DNA from: Oligella sp050920755
GTDB taxonomy: Bacteria; Pseudomonadota; Gammaproteobacteria; Burkholderiales; Burkholderiaceae_B
Reading direction: 5' to 3'
DNA: 64,000 nt
Assembly: GCF_050920755.1 (NCBI RefSeq)
Contig: NZ_CP158480.1
Span: forward strand, 434,001-498,000
Below are positions 60,068 through 64,000 of the stretch, in pieces (the first letter of the stretch is position 1; every line of letters begins with the position of its first letter). A program made the translations under genes and the position numbers. The notes under the pieces were generated by a model. It saw only the letters and a program-made list of their open reading frames with translations. It was not told where the DNA came from and searched no databases.

Positions 60068-61630
60068 TTATGAGGCCTCTGTAGGATTCATTAAACTTTG
60101 CTCAAAGTGTCGCATATATTCGTCAAAGCTTATGGTATCAGCTTTTTCAACGGCAATATAGGCTTGTATCGAGCGCTCGGATTCCGCTTCCAAGGCTTTT
60201 TCAACCTCCTCGGGTAGTGCTGAAGCGCGCAGTTGCTCGGAGTGTTTAAAGCTGTTTTGCTTAGTATATTCATTAAAACTAAGGCCGCTATCGCTAATGG
60301 CTTGTTGATAACGTGCCGATGGGGTTAATGAAACATCTTCAAGCTTGGCCTTTTGAGCAGCGAGGGCTTGGCGGTGCGCATTGCTTTGATAGACCTCATC
60401 CAACAGCTCGGCATAGGGGACGAGCGCCTCGATAATCTCTAAGCCCCACTTTTTTAATTCGATGGGTTGAGCGTGACGTTGCAGTAATAGACCGGGCTTA
60501 CGTCCTTCAGTCACTACAGTGCCGAAATTTCTATCGGTTTCATCACAATCATCCTCGGCATCAAAGTGCGGACTCTCGCTGGCTGCGCAGTACAGTAGGA
60601 AAGTGTCGAGAAAATACGCGCTTTGCGGACTGATGCCGGTCGCTTCAAAGGGATCAATATCCATGCAGCGTACCTCAATATACTGTACGCCACGATTAAT
60701 CAGTGCATTGTTAGGACGTTCCCCCGCTTTGGTGGTGCGTTTGGGGCGGATGCTGGCGTAATACTCATTTTCAATCTGTAGCATGCTGGTATTAAGCTGA
60801 ATCCACTCACCGTCACGATGCGTGCCGATTTTTTCATAGGCCGGCCAAGGTCGTGTGACCGCATTATAAATTAAAGCGACATAGCTCTCGATATGGTTAT
60901 AACAGGTGCGGATATTGGACTGTGCCTCACTGGTATAGCCTAAATCACTCATGCGCAAACTGGTGGCATAGGGTAAATACAGACTATCCTCATCAAAGCT
61001 TTGCAGATGATGCTTGACGCCTTTGACAAAGCTGCGGTTAATAATAGGCGAAGCGCCGAATAAATACATTAATAACCAGCTATTGCGTTTGAAATTACGG
61101 ATTAAGCTCATATAGCCGACGGATTGACGCTCTTTAGGATCCTCAATGGTCGGCTCTAAATGCTGCCAAATATCCTCGGGTAAGGAAAAGTTATAATGAA
61201 TACCGGCAATACACTGCATGGACTTACCGTAACGCTCCGCTAGGCCGCGACGATAGACATGCTTTAGCATGCCCTCGTTGGAATTACCGTACCATGCAAT
61301 GGGGATTTGCTCCTCGGGAGGTAGTTCACAAGGAATGGATTGCATCCATAAGGACTGCTCACCGATATTTTTTAATACAAAGCTATGAATTTGCTCTAAG
61401 CTTTTAAATAAGGCGTCAACATGATTAAAAGGCTTGGTAACCAGCTCCATCAACGCTTCGGAATAGTCGGTTGTAATATGAGGGTGGGTCAAGGTGGAGC
61501 CCAACGCTCGGGGGTGTGAATCCAATGCGTATTCACCGCGGGCATCAATCCGTAACGCTTCACGTTCAATGCCTCTGTTAATGCGCGCCAGTAAGTTCTG
61601 ATGCGCTTTTATTATTGTAAACTTAGACAC
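60068..61630 (-). CDS. gshA: Glutamate-cysteine ligase (E. coli type)
   Basis: Catalyses the first step of glutathione synthesis. The start NRGIEREALRID (19-30), the TDYSEALMELVT block (53-65), IAGIHYNFSLPE and the YIEVRCMDIDPFE segment are those of the class 1 (gammaproteobacterial) GshA. At 520 aa it is E. coli-like (518). It is single, divergent from a lipoprotein gene. No gshB is in the window. Confidence 0.97.
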   Translation of the reverse strand: MSKFTIIKAHQNLLARINRGIEREALRIDARGEYALDSHPRALGSTLTHPHITTDYSEALMELVTKPFNHVDALFKSLEQIHSFVLKNIGEQSLWMQSIPCELPPEEQIPIAWYGNSNEGMLKHVYRRGLAERYGKSMQCIAGIHYNFSLPEDIWQHLEPTIEDPKERQSVGYMSLIRNFKRNSWLLMYLFGASPIINRSFVKGVKHHLQSFDEDSLYLPYATSLRMSDLGYTSEAQSNIRTCYNHIESYVALIYNAVTRPWPAYEKIGTHRDGEWIQLNTSMLQIENEYYASIRPKRTTKAGERPNNALINRGVQYIEVRCMDIDPFEATGISPQSAYFLDTFLLYCAASESPHFDAEDDCDETDRNFGTVVTEGRKPGLLLQRHAQPIELKKWGLEIIEALVPYAELLDEVYQSNAHRQALAAQKAKLEDVSLTPSARYQQAISDSGLSFNEYTKQNSFKHSEQLRASALPEEVEKALEAESERSIQAYIAVEKADTISFDEYMRHFEQSLMNPTEAS

Positions 61631-61800
61631 AAATAGATCCTGTGTGATGGTTCAATCTGAAAATCAAAAAATTATTTTAGGCTTATCTTAGCTTAAAGCC
61701 ATTCTTTTATTGTAATTCTTTATGCAATGACTGATTTTGATTAAAAGCCTATAACGTTATAATTTAAATTTCTTTTGACCGGTTCTTGCTCGGATTCATT

Positions 61801-62379
61801 ATGTTTAAAAGCCCTTTTCAAAAAATCGCAGCCCTGTTGATGAGTGGTTGCTTGTGTTTATTATTGACTGCTTGTCAGGATCGCACTTGGCATCAGCAGA
61901 CGGTAGCGGTAGGCGCATATCATATTGAGGCACAATTTCCGGCCAAGCCGGTCGTGCTTGAGCAGCCTTATCATTTACTGGAGGATCGGCAGGAAGCGCC
62001 GATTAATCGGGTGCAATGGTACGCTGCGTCCGGGGAAAGCAGTTTTAACCTCAGTTATTTACTGGTGCCGGATCATTTAGATCCGCAGCTTGTCGCAAGA
62101 GAATTGTTACGCAGTATGCGTTTAAAGCGCGATCCCCGATTACAGTCGGCGCCGAGCGAGTTTGTGGAGGAGTTTGAACAAGATTTACCGGCCTTGGGCG
62201 AGGAGTTTAATGTCTCCATCGGTGCCGACAGCAAGCATTTAGTGGCTCGTGCCAAGGTCTTACAAGAGGGGCGTCTGATCGTGCAGCTGTATACTGCCGG
62301 ACCTGAAAGTGATAAAAACTTCCTTAAGCAAAGCGAGCGCTTTTTTGAAGCAATGTCAATTGGTGCTACAATCAACTAG
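61801..62379 (+). CDS. Putative lipoprotein of unknown function
   Basis: I do not recognise a named family. ATG 61801 gives 192 aa with a signal peptide and a lipobox LLTAC at Cys25 (MFKSPFQKIAALLMSG start). The rest is a soluble alpha/beta-like domain with no known motifs. A perfect TATAAT (61758-61763) lies upstream, though the -35 spacing is short (TTGATT 15 bases away). An upstream TTG (61786) would only lengthen the signal. It lies about 100 bases ahead of metX, possibly in the same transcript. Confidence 0.8.
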   Translation: MFKSPFQKIAALLMSGCLCLLLTACQDRTWHQQTVAVGAYHIEAQFPAKPVVLEQPYHLLEDRQEAPINRVQWYAASGESSFNLSYLLVPDHLDPQLVARELLRSMRLKRDPRLQSAPSEFVEEFEQDLPALGEEFNVSIGADSKHLVARAKVLQEGRLIVQLYTAGPESDKNFLKQSERFFEAMSIGATIN

Positions 62380-62383
62380 TTTA

Positions 62384-62449
62384 GTCTGAGTTGAAGCGTT
62401 TCATTCAGACAGCGTGTGTGTGACGCCGATTTGTTTGCTTGCGGGCGTC
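62384..62449 (+). promoter_or_regulatory. Two hairpins in the metX leader
   Basis: GTCTGA (62384-62389) pairs with TCAGAC (62405-62410), and GACGCC (62422-62427) with GGCGTC (62444-62449). They fill the gap between the lipoprotein gene and metX. No T-run follows either, so they are not plain terminators. They do not match the SAM-II or SAH riboswitch as I remember it. Confidence 0.35.
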
Positions 62450-62482
62450 TAAAAATCCTGCTAAAAAAGGTTTTATAGTTCT

Positions 62483-63646
62483 ATGTCTATCAGCATTCCC
62501 CAATCTTCAGTCGGTCTTGTGCGACCGGAATTTATTTCATTTAGTGAACCCTTGGTATTAAGTAGCGGCAAGTCTTTGCCCGAATATACGTTGGCGGTTG
62601 AAACCTATGGTAAGTTAAACGAGGATCGCAGTAATGCGGTGTTAATTTGCCATGCGCTTAATGCTTCCCATCACGTCGCCGGTATCAATGCCGATGATCC
62701 TAAAGACATCGGCTGGTGGGATAATATGGTCGGTCCCGATAAACCGGTGGATACCGATAAGTTTTACGTGATCGGCATTAATAATTTGGGTTCCTGCTTC
62801 GGCTCAACCGGTCCGGCAAGTATTAATCCGCAGACCAATAAGCCTTGGGGAGCGTCTTTTCCGATGGTGACGGTGGAGGATTGGGTTAATGCCCAAGCCC
62901 GTCTGGCGGATTATTTCGGAATTAAGCAATTTGCCGCCGTGATGGGTGGTTCTTTGGGTGGTATGCAGGCATTAAGCTGGGCTATTCAATGGCCGGAGCG
63001 GGTTGCTCATTGTGTTGTGATTGCCAGTACCCCCAGCTTGTCGGCGCAAAATATCGCTTTTAATGAGGTAGCACGCCGTGCCATTACCTCCGATCCGGAG
63101 TTTCATCACGGTAATTTTTATGCCTATGATACGGTGCCTCGGGCCGGTTTGTCGGTAGCCCGTATGTTAGGCCATATCACTTATTTATCCGATGATGATA
63201 TGGCAGAAAAGTTCGGTCGCGATCGGCGCAATTTTGCTGAGGATGGTCGTTATAACTACGGCTTTGACGTAGAGTTTGAGGTTGAGTCCTATTTACGCTA
63301 TCAGGGCGAGAAGTTTTCCAAGTATTTCGATGCCAATACGTATTTGTTAATTACTCGCGCTTTGGATTATTTTGATCCGGCCAGACGTTATGGTGGGGGT
63401 GATTTAGCTAAGGCACTGGCGCAGTTGCAGTCACGCTTTTTAACGGTATCTTTTACGACCGATTGGCGTTTCCCGCCGTCCATGACCAGAGAGCTGGTGC
63501 AGGCCTTATTAAAAAATCAGCATGAGGTCACTTATGCAGAAATTGATGCCCCACATGGTCATGATGCTTTTTTATTAGATAATCCCATATACCATGGCGT
63601 TGTGCGCGGTTATTTTGAGAAAATTGCCAAGGAGCGCGCTTTATGA
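62483..63646 (+). CDS. metX: Homoserine O-acyltransferase MetX
   Basis: Acylates homoserine (acetyl or succinyl) for methionine synthesis. Alpha/beta-hydrolase fold with the nucleophile Ser157 in GGSLGG (155-160), and the catalytic His in DAPHGHDAF near the C-terminus. In betaproteobacteria MetX is paired with MetW, as here, and many such enzymes are thought to use succinyl-CoA. At 387 aa it is full length. The stop overlaps the metW ATG (ATGA). Confidence 0.95.
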   Translation: MSISIPQSSVGLVRPEFISFSEPLVLSSGKSLPEYTLAVETYGKLNEDRSNAVLICHALNASHHVAGINADDPKDIGWWDNMVGPDKPVDTDKFYVIGINNLGSCFGSTGPASINPQTNKPWGASFPMVTVEDWVNAQARLADYFGIKQFAAVMGGSLGGMQALSWAIQWPERVAHCVVIASTPSLSAQNIAFNEVARRAITSDPEFHHGNFYAYDTVPRAGLSVARMLGHITYLSDDDMAEKFGRDRRNFAEDGRYNYGFDVEFEVESYLRYQGEKFSKYFDANTYLLITRALDYFDPARRYGGGDLAKALAQLQSRFLTVSFTTDWRFPPSMTRELVQALLKNQHEVTYAEIDAPHGHDAFLLDNPIYHGVVRGYFEKIAKERAL

Positions 63647-64000
63647 GCCAAACTAATATACGTATTGACCTACAGGAAATGGCCGATTGGATCCCGGGCA
63701 ATAGTCGCGTCTTGGACTTGGGTTGTGGTACCGGCGATTTACTTCATTATCTGAAAATCAATAAAAAGGTCACCGGTGTCGGGGTTGAGATTAATAATGA
63801 ACGCGTGGTGCGTTGTGTCGAAAAGGGTGTACCGGTAGTGCAACAAAACCTTGAGGACGGTTTGGCGCTTTTTGACTGTAAGCAGTTTGATGTGGTGGTG
63901 TTATCACAGACGTTACAAGCGATGCTGAATACCGAGCATATTCTCAGGGAAATGGCGCGCGTTGCTGATTACGGTATTGTTTCTTTTCCTAACTTCGGTC
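63643..64000 (+). CDS. metW: Methionine biosynthesis protein MetW (partial, 3' end cut by the window)
   Basis: Methyltransferase-like partner of MetX. The first 119 codons are present. A SAM-type motif VLDLGCGTGDLL lies at 23-34, followed by GVEINNERVVRCVEKGV and VVVLSQTLQAML. ATG 63643 overlaps the metX stop by 4 bp, with AAGGAG about 8 bases upstream inside metX. The gene runs beyond 64000. MetW is required for normal MetX activity in some bacteria. Confidence 0.93.
   Translation, partial: MSQTNIRIDLQEMADWIPGNSRVLDLGCGTGDLLHYLKINKKVTGVGVEINNERVVRCVEKGVPVVQQNLEDGLALFDCKQFDVVVLSQTLQAMLNTEHILREMARVADYGIVSFPNFG

Noticed and set aside
62380..62482. SAM-II riboswitch before metX
   Set aside because: There are two simple hairpins but no match to the compact SAM-II pseudoknot as I know it. 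Listed only as a structured leader.

Overview
The window reads as chromosomal DNA of a betaproteobacterium. I infer the order Burkholderiales, probably a moderate-GC member of the Alcaligenaceae (Oligella/Pelistega-like). Reasons: the gene order dusB-fis-purH-ruvC-ruvA-ruvB, a metX-metW pair, an abundant-type phasin (polyhydroxyalkanoate granules), aat next to bpt, a complete ybgC-tolQRAB-pal-cpoB block, and a CIRCE-controlled groESL operon. The species was not tested by any database search. Genes are tightly packed, often with 1-15 bp overlaps, and intrinsic terminators separate most convergent units.

Layout. 1-8.5 kb: the end of thiL, pgpA and pncC, then pyrF, groESL with a CIRCE/heat-shock promoter, an AEC transporter, a 1-Cys peroxiredoxin, and thiO-thiS-thiG. 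8.6-16.6 kb: recQ converging on the ruvB-ruvA-ruvC-purH-fis-dusB block, then a CtaG-type oxidase assembly gene. 16.7-21.6 kb: a CHCC zinc-finger protein, an RhlE helicase, a thioredoxin-like protein, a CinA N-domain protein, an IclR regulator and a phasin.

21.65-25.85 kb: two near-identical 2,095-bp group II introns lie in direct tandem, two bases apart, immediately behind the phasin terminator. 25.9-29.0 kb: pyrD, bpt, aat and a NUDIX hydrolase. 29.0-31.3 kb is an accessory scar holding a six-unit 21-bp minisatellite, a truncated IS3-type orfA whose stop codon is supplied by an inserted IS5-family element, and that IS5 element with a damaged right end. 31.3-35.5 kb: a second DEAD-box helicase with a long leader, an unusual pseudo-receiver/Fis-type regulator, and hemE. 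35.5-37.3 kb: an apparently complete IS200/IS605 element (divergent tnpA and tnpB, end hairpins, likely omega RNA) between hemE and priA.

37.3-53.6 kb: priA, rep, a UbiH/UbiM-type hydroxylase, an MnmM-like methyltransferase, a PCu(A)C copper chaperone, an alpha/beta hydrolase, the Tol-Pal envelope operon, proS and rppH. 53.6-60.0 kb: a four-gene export operon (HlyD adaptor, double-ATPase/permease, permease, outer-membrane factor). 60.1-64 kb: gshA, a lipoprotein, metX and the start of metW.

Most of the window is ordinary housekeeping. The regions worth a second look are the tandem introns, the 29-31 kb scar, the TnpB element and the pseudo-receiver regulator. No CRISPR array, tRNA, rRNA or prophage was recognised, and I did not find a clearly novel multi-gene system.
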